Below the pieces are notes generated by a model, which had not been told where the DNA came from, made no database searches, and saw nothing but the letters and a program-made list of their open reading frames with translations. From NCBI GenBank assembly GCA_910591455.2, contig OU342809.1, forward strand, positions 23,142,349 through 23,206,348: a DNA stretch of 64,000 nt, in the 5' to 3' direction. Shown one piece after another: positions 23,512 through 37,600 of the stretch. The DNA is from Pholis gunnellus (taxonomy: Eukaryota > Chordata > Actinopteri > Perciformes > Pholidae). How positions within the stretch are numbered: the stretch's first letter is position 1; each line of letters opens with the position of its first letter. The position numbers were made by a program, and so were the translations under genes.

Positions 23512-24005
23512 CACACACACACACACACATGCACTCATGTGAACACTTCCTCAGCGATCCGTCATCATCTGTCATCACAGAGTTGCTGTCATGCAAGCGA
23601 GGCCTCAGCAGCAGCAGGTTGGCTGTGGGAAATGAAGCGAGAGACGGGATCTAAGCTGGCGTGTGTGTGTGTGTGTGTGTGTTTCTTAGGTTTGGATGTG
23701 TTTCCTGTTCTGCAGCTTTTCTTCAGTAAGTCTGTCTGTGCTCCTGTGTGAGTAGTCCTCTGTTTACCATGTTTGTATGTCTCGGCTGTGCTCGTTGGCG
23801 TGTTTGTTTGCATGCATGAACGTCTGGGTTCCTGTGTGTGTGTGTGTGTGTCTGGATGTGTTATTGTCCCTGAAACTGTATGTGCAGCTCTTTCTCTGTT
23901 TGTGTGTGTGCCAGAGAAAATGGATTTAGGCAGATGATGTAATAGTTTTTGTCCCCCATGTGTGTCGCTCCACATGAGCTAAAGGTTTCGGAGTTCACTG
24001 ATGTA

Positions 24006-24042
<37 letters not shown>
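23512..24042. repeat. Cluster of (CA/TG)n microsatellites
   Basis: Dinucleotide tracts lie at about 23512-23530, 23659-23681, 23835-23851 and 24008-24042, in intron 1. Confidence 0.9.
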
Positions 24043-24043
<1 letters not shown>

Positions 24044-24099
24044 CGGTCAATTTTAATGAGATGCATCTTGTATAAAAAAGACAGGAAGGTGATCAGCTT

Positions 24100-25100
24100 A
24101 GCAAAACCATAATCCTTAATTGTTTAAAGTGCAGTATTAAAATGTCATCTTCAATGCCGAGTGATGCATGTGAGGGTTTTTGTGGTTTATTCTTAGAAAG
24201 AGTGTGTGTGTGAACTCAAAGGGAGAGCTGTGACCACCATTAAAGATGGATTTTATCGCGTGGCCAAGTGGTCTGCATTTTAACAACCATTACGGCCAAT
24301 AAATGAGAAAAATAAATTAGCACAATCGAGGCTGACATCACTTAATCGCGCTGGAGAAAAATCGGTGAAATCCTTCATCCTGAACCTTCATCAGGCTTCT
24401 CTGTATTTCATTGGCCCGCTGCTCTGCAGTTACCGAGCTGCAGTGCTTGATCATCTTTCCCCCAGCAGAAAGGACAAAGGGAATGTGTTGTAGTAGTGCT
24501 GTTAGTGAAAATAAAGTCGTCCATTTCTTTTTAATTCAATAAGCATATGACCCACAGTGCAGCGTTTTCAGCAGCGAGACGGATTAGAACACATTAGATA
24601 ACAGAGAGAATCAATTGACCTTTAGTGCTCCCATTCTCTACAGCCACGTGAGTAACATTTCCATGACGAAGAGAGGATGGTGCCTCTGTCCTGAATTGTA
24701 GGTTATAAGGGGCTTTTTAGTAGCGGGATGGAGAAAATGAAATTCAAAATGGATGTAGCCTTTGTCACATAGTTGAAGAATAATGGAATAAGAAGAGCGA
24801 GAGCTGTGAGGGAGCTGAGCCAACGTCCTGTTCTATGTACCTCAAATGAGTTCTTTTTTTATTTGATCCTTTGGTGATATCTGAAATATCAAAATCCTAC
24901 AGTGAATACAATGTGCTTCATGCATAAACGAGCGATTTAAGAGAACTTGTTGAATTTACCAAATTTGTTAGAATATTTTCTTTGCTAATGAGTGTCGGGG
25001 TCATACAAGTCATGCACAGATAGTCTTCCTTTCTCCAATTAATGTTTGAATTTAAGAATGTTAAAATGAACTTCATGCTAAATAAATATAGTATACGAGA
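24100..25100. other. Unique-looking intron 1 block, possible conserved non-coding DNA
   Basis: The sequence lacks simple repeats and recognised mobile elements. The 24240-24330 part carries TTTATCGCGTGGCC and CCAATAAATGAG near AATAAATTAGCACAAT, a composition typical of vertebrate conserved elements. No exon is seen. This is inference from appearance only. Confidence 0.25.
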
Positions 25101-25124
25101 TGGTTTGCTGAGTGGTTTGACAGT

Positions 25125-25290
25125 GTTTTTAGTGTTTCTATAGAAATGTCAGTCCACCACTTTGGTCCAGACTTAACTATCTCAACAGCTATTTACTCCA
25201 GCTAGACATTCCTGATTCCCAGACGATGAACCCTAAGGACTTTGATGACCCGCTGACTTTTCATCGATATCGCCAAATTTAGTTCACTAC
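25125..25290 (+). repeat. Dispersed repeat (CAACAGCTATT...GATGAACCCTA type)
   Basis: The ordered pieces AACTATCTCAACAGCTATT, GACATTCCTGATTCCCAGA, CGATGAACCCTAAGGACTTT and GACCCGCTGACTTTTC are a diverged copy of a repeat that I know from many teleosts. A related copy lies in reverse at about 59440-59860, where CATGGCAATCCATCCAATA is its antisense landmark. Confidence 0.65.
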
Positions 25291-25335
25291 TGGGTTTTTT
25301 TTATGACCGAGTACTTGCAAGATAAACCTTTTTGT

Positions 25336-25556
25336 GGGGCTACCGTGGCTCAGGTAGAGAGGGTTTTACCTTGGCTGCTACCCGAGTACCTGTGCCGAAG
25401 TGTCCCTGAGCAAGACACTGAACCCCTAACCGCTCTCCGGGCGCTTCTCACCAGCCCACTGCTCCCAATAAGCTAGGGATGGGTTAAATGCAGAGGTTAC
25501 ATTTCATGTATATGTACAATGTATATGACGAGTATAATCAAATTTCATTTCAATTT
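25336..25556 (+). mobile_element. tRNA-derived SINE
   Basis: GTGGCTCAGGTAGAG resembles a tRNA-type A box. It is followed by CGAAGTGTCCCTGAGCAAGA and CACTGAACCCCTAACCGCTC, diagnostic from memory of a widespread fish SINE, then GGTTAAATGCAGAGG and an AT-rich, ATTTCA-repeat tail. The B box region is deleted or degenerate, so this copy is probably inactive. Confidence 0.75.
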
Positions 25557-28500
25557 CATTAAAAACGACATTCCCCTCAGTCTCAGCTGTACCTTGTTTC
25601 CAGTGCTAATTGGAAGTCTTTTAGAAAACTTGTCTTGGATGTCCTCTCCGGTCTCTCGCAGTGGGACTGCATGCAAATGTCCAGGGTGAAGGTGCCATAA
25701 TCTCCCTGCTTCATGGGACGCAGCACCAATTGAATACATATATAATACAATAAGTAATCTTGTTTTTGTCAACCAGCCCTTGCTGCTGGAGGGGGAAATG
25801 CTCAAGGCAGCAAGTGTGAAGGCCCCCAAGGTGTCCACTATTCTAGATGATGAGTCTGTGAGCCTCCACAACTGTGTTTGTGTCTAAGACGGTCTGGACA
25901 ACCCCAGGAAGATTCAGCATGAGCCCAAAAACCAATGAATATAGCAACAAGCAGGGACGCGTGGCTTTTATAATCTGAGTTGGTTGATATTTTGGGGTTG
26001 AAAATTATTTATTTTTTATTTATTTTTTTAGCCTTTTAAGATACGAGGATGGTAAAAGTAAAAGGCAACTGCATCATAAAATATTAAATTAAAATTTCAA
26101 CAGAAATACCCCCGACTGCTCAGTCTCAGAGTGTATAAAAAACATGAACAAAAAATTCTCGCAACCTTTTGATCTCGGTTTCCCCCTCGGCAGCTTTATG
26201 CACGATAGCCGTGTTCACATATTGATTTGAACTGACTTAAAGTTATAGTGGTATACTTACCAGCTGTGACAGTTACGCTGGTATTGTTTCCACCTTGTGA
26301 GTCTGTGTGTGAGTCATCAATATGTGGGCCTGGAGACACCCACTGTAGCGGGAACTAGTACAGAGGAGCTTTTGAGTACTTTACCGTTAGTTTACCAGCT
26401 GCGACACCCAATTTGGTGTCATCCCATCGCATGAATGGTCTCCAAAGTTGACAGTGGAACTTAACGTGATACTAATATTATAGGTTTTTGCTAATATAGC
26501 CGATAACTTCGCCTACAATAGGATGGAAGAAGAAGGCTACTGGGACCACAAGTAACTTTTTATGGGATGTTTAAAAATCCAAAATCATTGTGTAACAATA
26601 GCACAAATAGAAATCGTCACTAAATCAGTGAAGCGAACTAACTGCAATCCCTGAAGAAATATTGTCTCATTTTTGGGAAAACAAAAGAGTGATTTCAGAG
26701 AGAAGCCGACAGAAGGGTTTTCAATTTGAAGGATATATCCAGGATGTCAAACTGATTCAGCAGTGTAAACCGGTTATAAAGATAAAGATATAAGCTAAAC
26801 TACAGATCACAGTGTAAAAGTGAACCATCACATCACCTGGTGATCGAGATGGAAGACAATTAAATTAAGGAGCAACGTTGTTCCTCTATAGCCGGGTTGG
26901 ACTTCATTCGCTGTTACAATCAGCAGATCCGGATCATTCTGGGACCCTGGTCAGAGCCGGCCGATGCTCCGCTATGATTGGCCAGTCCGTATTTGATAAA
27001 TAAATAAAAGGGGGCGGGACTTATTGAAGGGTCAATTAAGGCTGTAACAGCAAAACTGAGTGTGTCAATGCTGTTGGAGCTGTGTATCGAATGTCAACAT
27101 TGAGACACAAAATGACTGAAAAGCTGCACTGAGTGAAAGGCTTGTCTGTACACTGCTACGGATTGTTGCCATCAAAATATGTTCAAATCAAGCTTCCCGA
27201 CTTCCATATAGCTTCCCAGAGTTGTTGTTGTTGGTGTTGTTGCTGGCTTTGCATCAATAGGCTTCTTGATCTACCTGGATTTGCCTTGTGATCTTTTCCA
27301 CACCCCCTTCCCTCTCTGCCTTTCATCTCTCTGCTCTCCTGAGAGGCTCTAACGTGATCCAAACTGTCTTTTTAGAAGATTTTCCTACACAATCTGAAAC
27401 ACGTGTGTCTGTGTGCGTGACACACGGAAAGACAAGCGGAGACAGAGTGGTGTTTTGTGTCTGTTTACATCTGTGGGAGAAAGTGGAGATGGAGAGTGTG
27501 TCACAGTATAGAGGTCTATTTTAGCCACTGAGTGGAAAACGTGAGTCTGTCTGAGTGCCCCAGTCTTCTTCTGCGACTGGCTTGTGTCTGTCTGTGTGTG
27601 CGTGCGCGTGTGTGTGTTTTGGAAGTGCACGGGTCAATTGAGGTCTGTGTGCGTGCACGTTGCCGCAGCAGCCCGGGACGTCTCCCCAGTTCATAGACTG
27701 GGCTGAACCCACGAGCGCCCCGGAGCTGTCACATGACCGTGTCCAGCCAGTCACACGGGACCCAGCGACGGAGCAGCACAGTGTGTGTTTGTGTCTAGTC
27801 TTTAATTGTTGCATGGCTGCATACTGATTGCCTCACTGATGTCATCGTGCGTCTGTGTTGTTCTCTGCTCGCAGAAGCTCTCGGGTCGGGATCTGTAGGT
27901 AAAAGTACACGTAGATTGTCTGTGCAAAACATGAATCATCGAACATCCTCGACATTGAAGTTGTTCTCAGCTACTCCGGTTTCATGTTTGTGTACCGGTT
28001 CGCTCCGTTTCTTATCATCCATTTAATACAAAAGGAAATACAACAATTTAAATCAGATTGTCCTAATTTTGCTGTTACTGGCCAGTAGATTTAATATCCT
28101 GCTAATTCCTGTGACATAGCAGTCTTTAGACCAATCTAACATCATGACACTTAGTCGGAGAAGGTTGATGTTCCCCACACTGATTCAATAATAACTCTCT
28201 CCAATATGTTTTGCTGCCAGAGAGGTGCAATGTGTAAGATCTGACCAAGATTTGAGTTTAAAACATTCAACAACTGTGACCAGGTTACAACGCTGACGCT
28301 GTGTCAAAGACGTCTAGATGTGTTGTGTCGCAGAGATACTGTAATTACTGAAATGAGCATGCTAATCAGCTAGCCGCGCCCCGCGCTGTCCTGTAGTACC
28401 ACTCGTACCTGAGTCACTGGAGCGTCCAGTCTGTCCTCAGTCCAACATGAGAGGAAAAAGAAGTAGAGCTGCCCCGACGGCTTGTCGATCACGTTGAACG

Positions 28501-31500
28501 TTTTTGTTTCCAAAGTGTCAGAAACGACAACTTGTATTTTTGTCTCCAGGAGATGAACCTTCAGTTAGTAACTCAGATTCAGCTCTGCAAACTGAAGGTC
28601 TCTCTCCGGCTGACTTAAGGTAATTCTGGTAAATGGAGGAAAATTCAAGGCGCAATAAGCTTATAATTGCAATTTGTAGCCGCAGCGCCGGCTGCGACTG
28701 CTCTCACTTCACTTAACTTAACCAATAAACATTCTTTCATGAAACACCGCTTGAATAATTCTCTGATGCAAACTAAAATCTTGGGAAAAGATCTTGAGAC
28801 AAAATGACATTGGAAATCGTTGCGGATATGAATACTGAACAAGAAATTAAATATGAATATCAGCCTTATTGATGCTATTATTTCTGCCTTTTATTATCTG
28901 CCTTCAATTGAAGCAGGAACAGCTACAAGTGCCGTCTTTGAACGCTGGCACATCTCTCTCGACGGTGAGCCAACACGCTGCTGATGAACTCACCACAACA
29001 CGATGGTCGGTCCTATCGGTTAAGCAGCTAACTAACTGAGTAACTACAGGTTTCTGAACAATATCCTCAGTCTAATAGGTACCAGGACGACATGTTCAAG
29101 CCTCAGGAGTAGGTAGCACAGCCAGACACGGCCAGATGCCTGATAAGAAGCAAAGCGTAACCGGGCCAGGCAGCTAGATACCAACCGAGCAATAATAGAT
29201 ATCCCAACAGACAGCCCTGTAATAGTTTACTTACTGCCACCTGGAAGTTTCAAGCAGCCTACAGGGCGACATTATTAATGCTTTTCTGCCAACTTCCCGA
29301 CATTTCTGGAATGCACACATGTTATATACTCAGTTAAAGAAAAAAGTCTGGGCAACATAATCATGTAAAACATTTTACACACTGGAAACACAATTATACA
29401 CGAACTAATATAATGTACAAGAAGATGTACCATAATATCACGTATTTTTCGCCATGACTCAGCAATCTACGCACTCCGGCGAGGTGTACTGACAAAAAGC
29501 TAATGGCTAACACGGCCAACGAACATACCAGAAAGCACGAGGATTCGACAACAAATCCAGAGATATCTTCAGAATTTCTCTCCGTGAAACCAGTACAACA
29601 CTGTGATAATTCCCCGTTTGCCTGCTAAACACTGCTGCTACACATGTCCTGTGTCTCTCTTCTCTGTTTCCTGTAGAATGGGTCAACCTAACTAGTGGGA
29701 GCTTTCTGATAAAATACAACGAATGTTGTTCAGTTACTGTAATGAAGTAGTATTCTTTTATGTCACATCTTCATTATTAAGCTGCCATATAACTGCATAG
29801 CATCTCAATTCCTCAAAATATAAGGTGGCTAAAAATGGTAACTTCTTTAACAACTAAAAATGGCACCCGTATTTTCAGTTTTTCGGCAGTCCAAAACTGA
29901 AAACCACCTTTTAAAGGTTAGCGTTGAGCAAGAAAGACACAGGAACTTGGCTTTGGGACTTGAGGAGTTGTGTTCTGTCTTTTTCATGTTAAGTCCTTTA
30001 TGGAGTTTGGGGGATTTTCCAGTCAGGACTGGTTTGTTTTTCAGCACAGTTACATTTGATTAATGGTTTCTCTTACTGTGTGTTGATCTTTGGAGCCCAA
30101 TAATCCAATCTGCCACATAGGTCGATGAGTGGGTTGTATTTTGTTATATTGTTGATCCTCTTCGCCACAGCAGAGCATTTCGTCCGGTCTTTAAAGTCCA
30201 CACCTCAAGGCGGGAAAATGGTGAAATCTTACTGTTAATGTTGAAGATTTTTCTCGCATTGACATGTCTGAATCTCTGGAGCAAAGTGAAATCCAGTCAA
30301 AGTAGAGGTATTTTCTTATGTAGGTCACTCAGTAGGGGGGGAGAACCTACTGACCCCTACTGGCCTCTCACATCAAATAGATAGAGAGTAGCCTGAGGTC
30401 TAAATATTTAAAGTATTAGAAATAAACACATTCAATATTTTACAGCTGACACTCTTTATTACGTTTGTTTTCATCACCACTGACCCCTCTAATGAATTCT
30501 ATAGCTACAACATAATCCATTATTCTCTTTGAGGAATGAATTCAAACGATTTTGTTTCTGTTGTGTCTCTCAGCCAACTAATGCTCGCAATCCCCTGAGT
30601 GATCATCATTTTATTATGACGGATTAATAAACTATTTATGGGCCTGTTTATCGTTTATCTTTGAGCCGTTGCCACAGTGTGTTAAGCCCTCATAGGCGTT
30701 TTCATCCCGCCATTAAAATTACTGTCTGAACGCCGCCTCTTATGATAAGCTGTGCAAATGCAGGTCACTGACGCAACTGTAGGCTGGTTGTCATCTGATT
30801 CCTGTCAAACGTTGAGGGTGTTTTTTTATTTTTATTTTTTCATTTTGTTTCCATCACTTTTTCAGCAGATGTTTTTGCTCCGTAAAATAAAACCTTGTCT
30901 CGGTGTCTCCATATTCATGACACAAATTCACTTTGCGTTCTGCTCGCTCGCTGAGCTGCTGCGTTGAAATGGATGTCGTGTTTGTTCTGATAGCATCGTA
31001 GCTCCTTATTGCCGGTCCTGGTTGTTACAGCTGTGTTTCAAGGCCGTGCACGACATCCAGCAGACGTCACATGAGCACAGAACACTCTGTTTCCCTTCCC
31101 CTGTCCGCGGCGATGGTTGCCCCGGTGACAGCATCCCTGTGGTTGGCGTGGAGAGCCAGCAGCAGAAGCTGTCGAGCTGAACAGAGCGGTTGATTTGCTG
31201 TTACCTCAAATAGGTTCAGTCTCTGCGTTGTTTCTATTCTTATAGTAAATGCCTGAGGTTTACATCTTATGTTGAAAGCAACTTCAGTCAGTTTTCTGCC
31301 AATGGATGTGTATGAGATAAGAATTATGACTCTTTCCTTCTCTTCCTCTTTGATTTGGAGGAGCCTTGTTTCACTGACAGCGGGTAGAAGTAGAAACTGA
31401 ACATGAACAGTATGAAAAGCTCTCAGATTCTTATTTCGCTCGCTATATAAAACCTGTCCGAAGCCAGAGAGCCAAAAAAGGAGCAATTACTCCTCACTTG

Positions 31501-31715
31501 CTGTTTTGTGCACTTCTGGCAATGTCATGTAAGGTATCGTTTGAACTGCAGCACACAGGGCACGACACAGCAATTATTTTATGTTGGATTGACCCAAACA
31601 CCCAGAATGTTTGACTTTAACAGCTGTGAAAAATGACATTTCGGCTTGACATTTTGTGACTTTTTACTGTTCCACCACCCGTGACCCATGCCAGTCCAAA
31701 GACCACGCACGCATG
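25557..31715. other. Long intron 1 stretch without recognised genes
   Basis: No splice-compatible exon was found. It contains TG-rich low-complexity sequence at about 27400-27800, AT-rich stretches (25990-26040) and scattered sequence that may be old repeats (for example 28340-28620 and 29000-29300), but I cannot name them. Part of 30440-30720 looks unique and could be conserved. Confidence 0.4.
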
Positions 31716-31717
31716 CA

Positions 31718-31719
<2 letters not shown>

Positions 31720-31768
<49 letters not shown>
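31720..31768. repeat. (AC)n microsatellite
   Basis: A near-perfect AC tract of about 48 bp in intron 1. Confidence 0.95.
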
Positions 31769-31771
<3 letters not shown>

Positions 31772-32471
31772 AAAGCAAAACCCGACTCAATCTCACGTAC
31801 AGGAGCTGCAGAATTAATTGTTTTAATGACTTTTCAGAGTTTTAAAAGTAGCAATCTTCACTTTCACAGTATGTTAAGTAGAATTATTCAGAAACATTTT
31901 GCTCCATGTCAGTAATATTTATGCAAAGAAACATACTGGAGTATGGTTTTTTTCATTTTATTCGTGTCAGTCTTATTGGGCTGAGCTCAATGGAAATGTT
32001 AATGTAAAAAAGAGGTCATAAATAAATACTGTAACTTTGAACGTAAACCACAAACTTGGTGTTTCTCCTGAAACAACTTCAACGTCAATTAGAAGTTTAT
32101 TTTATAAATGAAATGTGCAGTTTCTTCCGTACGTCAAGCTGAACGAGGAATAATCAACAACGACGTATGAGGACGCAATATCCTAAGTGTTACCTTACGT
32201 CATGTAAACAAACATCACCATCTGTGCGCTTGAGATCAGGCTGGAGATGTAACCTCTTAAAAGATGGGTATAGTGGTACTATAGTAGTGGTACTGGCTGT
32301 CTTCCGACGTTTTTTTCCACGTTTTGCTGGAGGTTGCCGGACAACAGCAAGTAGGGAACTTTAAGCTCCCAAGTGAAATGAGGAGATATCGTACAGATAA
32401 TCCCTCATTTAAGTGTCATGAATCAGCCATTCCTCGTCCTTTGCAGTCCAATACTTCAGCTCAAAACGTTG

Positions 32472-32473
32472 GC

Positions 32474-32505
<32 letters not shown>
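32472..32505. repeat. (TTAG)n tetranucleotide microsatellite
   Basis: About eight uninterrupted TTAG units in intron 1. Confidence 0.95.
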
Positions 32506-32559
32506 ACACAATCATAGACATTTTTTCACAGCCCTACTGGTGGCAGGAGATCAACAAAT

Positions 32560-32960
32560 CCTCATACCTAAACGTGACGGTCACAGTTTTAAACGTGTGG
32601 TTAACGTTGTGAAACAGTTGCAGTTTGGCAAGGTTTAGGCACTGAAACTATTTGGTTAGGTTTCCGAAAACATCATGGGTTGGGTTAAAATAAGTATGTT
32701 TGTTACGTTACTTAAGTTGCATTTGTAAATGAATCTAAGTTACGTTAAGTTTTTTACATAAGTAAGTCAGTAAGTGAAAATAACATTGACTTTTGCTTGA
32801 CAAACAGGGTCAAAGTCATTACCCCAGCCTCCTCCCTATGCGGACTTTGCCGCTCTTTATACCAGGCCACGTCACCAGACTTCCTCCTTTGCTCCTGTCA
32901 TGATTCCTACGACCACTAAAAGTCTCCGCCTTACAATAAACATAAATATGGGTCATACTA
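32560..32960. repeat. Dispersed repeat with ACGTTAC-rich core, copy 2
   Basis: Same order and orientation of motifs as 22915-23460 (GTGTGGTTAACGTTGTGAA, TTGGTTAGG, GTTACGTTACTTAAGTT, GGGTCAAAGT, CCTCCTCCCTA, CTCCTTTGCTCC). Confidence 0.65.
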
Positions 32961-34094
32961 AGCTGCCTAGAAATAACCTATGGGGTTGTTTTTTGGGGAG
33001 GGAGGACAGCCTCTATGTTATTGTTAGGAGTTATCTGGTGTTACCTGGACAGTATAACGTCACAGAGACAATAGCGCACGTACATTGTAATAATGTTAGC
33101 AGCATACACAGTGTTTGATTTACATTTGCATTCCACTGAGCTCAACGTGAGGCCATAGTTTGACATCAGGCATTCTAATATCAAGTCAGGGCAACGTCAG
33201 ACCAAGTGCCATGTCAGGTTCAAAGCAGCTCCCGTGCGACGTCCCAAGAGAAATCCCATCAAGTCAAGTAGAGGATGATGAGTGAGGGGTAGAAGCCAAG
33301 ATAAAGAAGAAGAATCCTAAGAGGTAGAGTAGCGTTTCAGCATGTGATGTGCTTTGATTCCTCATAAGAATTTAATGCCCGAATGTTAATGTTCTAGGCT
33401 TTACTATTGATGACATTCTATCGTGAATTATTGAAAAAAATATTACTAGAATATTACAGAAATATTTTCTTTAAAGAAAATCGAAATGTTTAAAAAAAAA
33501 AAAGAAAAAAAGAGTTGATGACGCTGAAAACTGATTAGTTGGATAAAATGATGAAGCCTCCAACATAGTGCCTCCAGAGCAAGATTCCTGAATAATAAGT
33601 TCACTCCAGAATCTTCCGTGTAGATGGATCCAATCAAATTTGACTTGTGGTTGTTCTGCCTGTCTGGTGACGGTGTACAGGTATCTACAGTGTGTTTGTG
33701 CGTGTGTCACTTTCAAAATGAGCCGGTGATGCAACTTACAGAAACAGAGGTGCTTTATTCTCGCCATTAGCGCTTCCATCCATCCATGTGTGTAAATCAG
33801 ATAAATTGGCAGTGATAGGGTATGGCAGTTACCACATCTTGGCTTGGCTTTGTGCTTTGTGGCTTTGTACCTATTTTCCAATTTAATGTAACAATTAAGC
33901 CTGAAAAAAGTCAGTTCACACATTGGTTGACGTTTTTCTCATGTTTTGCTGAGAAAAGATGGCACACTTTTACTTGACTCTACTCGCCAGCATCCCTTTG
34001 GAGAATAACAAACTATTTATTGCTCCTACACTGCTTGTGTTGTCCATATGTAGGCAGATCAATAGAGTGCTGCAGGAATGACGTATCTTTGTAG
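32961..34094. other. Intron 1 sequence without recognised features
   Basis: The sequence is AT-rich with short A-runs (33491-33511). No exon, RNA gene or nameable repeat is seen. Confidence 0.5.
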
Positions 34095-34680
34095 GCCAAC
34101 CAGGAAATTAGCATGGCGCTGGTTCCCTTGACAAAAAAAACGATGGGACTATTTTCGATTGGATTATTGCAGAAAATAAGCTTTGTGAAAATAAGCTTTT
34201 TGGCAAACACAAGTTTATGATATTTACACGTTTTGTTCAGCAAATTAATCTTCTCAAATTAACACCACTTTTATGATTTTTTAAGTGTTAACGCAATCGG
34301 CAGAAGTTAAAAGCTAACATTAGACTGTAAACAGACTACACGACAGTCGCATGAGTGCGAGTACATACAACAAGGCTGTAAAGGCGGACTAGTCGGCGTG
34401 ATGACGTTTGTAGTCTAATTTAGCCAATTCTTAATAACCGCCCTTTTTAAGACACGTAAAAGCTTCAAAATTCAGTTCAGTCAGTATTTGCTGACGTATT
34501 TTATATCGTAGGACAAGCTAAGCTTGTTTTAACCACATACCTTATTTTACCTTATTTCCGACATCTAACCAAAAACCCAATCGAAAAACCCATTGACTCT
34601 GAGACAAAGGAAACAGAAGTGCAAAAATACTAACTCAAGTCCGCATTTTAGGACTCATTCCTGCACCACTCTATCCGTGG
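34095..34680 (-). repeat. Medium-length dispersed repeat, copy B (inverted relative to 19760)
   Basis: It contains GGATTATTGCAGAAAATAAG, CACGTTTTGTTC, GGCGGACTAGTC, GATGACGTTT and CTGACGTATT in an order that is the reverse complement of the element at 19760-20215. Confidence 0.75.
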
Positions 34681-37600
34681 AGACACAATGTCTAAGACAC
34701 CCAGGTATCATACTGGTACGATGTAACACCTGATCAAACCTTGCCTTATATTATCTTGCCGGCCATTCATCCTTCCTTCCTCACACTCTCGATCACTTCG
34801 ACGCTGTCAAAGTGACAGTCCTGGTCACAGGAATCCGTTGGCAAATACGGAAACTCACAAATGCCTGCCTGAAGCCAGTATAGACCTGTCATTATCATCC
34901 ATTGATCTGTTTACCTGACCATCCATCCATTTGACAATCTATCTAAATTGCTTCCTGCCCTTGCCTCCACACAGACAGATGGATGCCTTGAATAGTTCCA
35001 GGAAATGGTGTATCTCCATCCTGTTGGATGGCATCACCACTGTTGGACAAAGCCTACTGGCTTGGGACCATCCTTACTCCCACTGAGTCTTGTACCGCAT
35101 CGCTTTGACTCGTTACCAAAACTCCCACTCTAACCACAAAGGCTTTCTTTTTAAGGAAAGAAATAGTCATTTCAACACATTGGCGTTGTAAAATCCTATT
35201 ATTCCATCATCCAACGCCTTTCGGAAATGAACTCTATATTAAATCAAACATGTATAGGCAGCCTTTTCCAGTTAACACGCTAACAACAATATACAATCGT
35301 CCCCTAACTGACCAGATTGAAACAACATAGAGACAAGTACGTTGCGTGGTGAAGAACGTTGACCTATTAAGCTAAACTAAGCTACATTTTTTTCTTAAGA
35401 GTAAGATCAACAAATAAAAAAATAGTGAATATTAGTCTTGGTCTCCAATTGGATGCCCTTGTTGCTCAGTGGCAGCTGGATTTGTAAGTAAGCAGTTGTT
35501 TGCTAACAGGTTAGTCATAGCTATGGAAACTAAAGGTGTGTTCGGCTGTCTTTGCGTGTTTTGTTTTATGCCACCTAGTGGCCAACAATACTAAGTGTCG
35601 TCAGCCAAGCTCGTAGTTCTGTGAGGCTCTACCCAGGCACGGCTGTACTTTGAGCATTGTGCGTTTCTGCAAAACACGGATACATTGAGTGACAACGTTT
35701 TTGCATTCGGTTAGAGAAAGTGACATAGCACTTGTCCCGTGTGAAACCAAAAGTCAATGTTGGCTTTACGCTTGTTTCGTAACGTTGTTATGCATTTTAC
35801 GCAATGTTACACAAGAAAGTCAGAGATAAGACATTTAGCTGCACTTTTGCAGCTAGCGCTAATTGGCTGGAACAATTTCACTAACCCTGAATCCTGGAAT
35901 AGAATGCCGCCAATCTGTACACACTTTTTATATTTACATCATCTCAATAACTTTACGAATGGGGATGATGAAAAACTATTTGTTAGTGTGCACAGCTTTC
36001 GGCACATTGTGTTCTTTGGCTTCATCACTTTCTGAGGATGGAACAATGTCTCCCAGCACCACTATTTTGCTTGGACTAATGAGGTGAAACTACAGTGTCT
36101 TCTTCATTATTATGGATGCTGTATCCTCTGGACTTTGGCCAAATCTTGTAAATGAGACGAGAACGTCTGGTGTAGTTTTACAGAAACACCTTGCCCGGTA
36201 CAGCTCTAAAACAGAGATTAAAATGTGTATTATATTTCATCTGGCCTGTTTGATAATTACTATAATGAAAACTTGTCACCAGTTGGCTGGTTGGCAATTT
36301 CAGCCAACCAGACTCCCCCTCCTGACTGAGTTTCACGGGGCTTAGGACCAGCTGGCTCAGTACCATACTCACACTTCCTAACCACCTGTCCCGCTCACAG
36401 TCAGGGTGGCAGCATGGATCAACTCTGCTTGGCACATGTACACTACACGCGACTGAGGAGGGCAAAGCCATGGCTATGGACCATAGACGATGACCGTTAT
36501 ATTATCTCAGGCACCTGGGAATTAGTAATCTGAATGGTCCAAAAGCTGGCAGGGACCTGGCAAGGCTTTACAGAGTTGTGTTGGCATTTACAGAGATTTA
36601 GCAGGGAACCAGTGGGCACAATGCCAGCTGGCAAAGCACATTGGTCAATACATAATATGACACTAGCCTAAAGCCTTGTAAATGACCAGTGGCGCTTTGT
36701 GCACCATTTCCATGTGATAATTCTCATAATCTACTCTAAGCGGAGTGTTCACACACGGAACTAGGCAAAAAAAACAACTCGTGTGTGTTTTTGTCCAAAT
36801 AGATAAAGCAGGTCAGTACTGCTCTGATCCACATTTATCCATGTTTAATCCACACTTTCTGTTCTACCAACCATCCATCCATCCAGTCCATATTTGTTCT
36901 CAGTGGAGGTTCTCCTATCCTAGCGTTTTGTCAGAGGTCTGAGGGTAGAGTCACATATGTTGCTCTCAGCCAGAGCAGGTGGCTAGCTGTTGGAGGAGAA
37001 AACACTCCTGCTAATACTGCTAACAGCTATGCATATGGTGCAGTCCTTCCACCCATCCATCGACCCATTCATTCATCCCTCCATTTATCCATTCATCCTT
37101 TAATTACTCCCTTCAAACAAATTAATTCCTAATAGCTATCCACACACATGTGTTTATTGTCTTGAAGAGCTTACGACTATTGAATGAGGGGCCCCACTAT
37201 TAACCCAGTGTTATTGTTTCTAATGGCATATACTGGTCCTAAGAACCAACATATACACTTAGGGCAAGAATCAATATTATGTGTCTGTAGGTACAAATAT
37301 AATTACATACAAAACATTGAAAATGAAAATATATAAATTATGGAACCCCCCGAAAAAAGAAAATATAAACCAAAAGAAACGAAAACATTTGAATATATAG
37401 CTAAATCAAAGAGAGTGTGAGTTAAAAACCAAATCAGAGCAGGCAAGACCATCAATAAATTGGGTTTCAGCTCTTTAGAGAAGTCAGGAAGAGTGAACTG
37501 CCGTCAATGAGCTGCTGCCTGGAAAGGCTTGCTGCAGACAAAAATGCTCAACTCAGTTTGAAGCCCCGCCCCTGCACAGAATGCCTTCATTTTGTTATTT

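Noticed and set aside
35757..36035. 92-codon open frame in intron 1
   Set aside because: No known domain, no splice-phase match with neighbouring exons and no supporting context.
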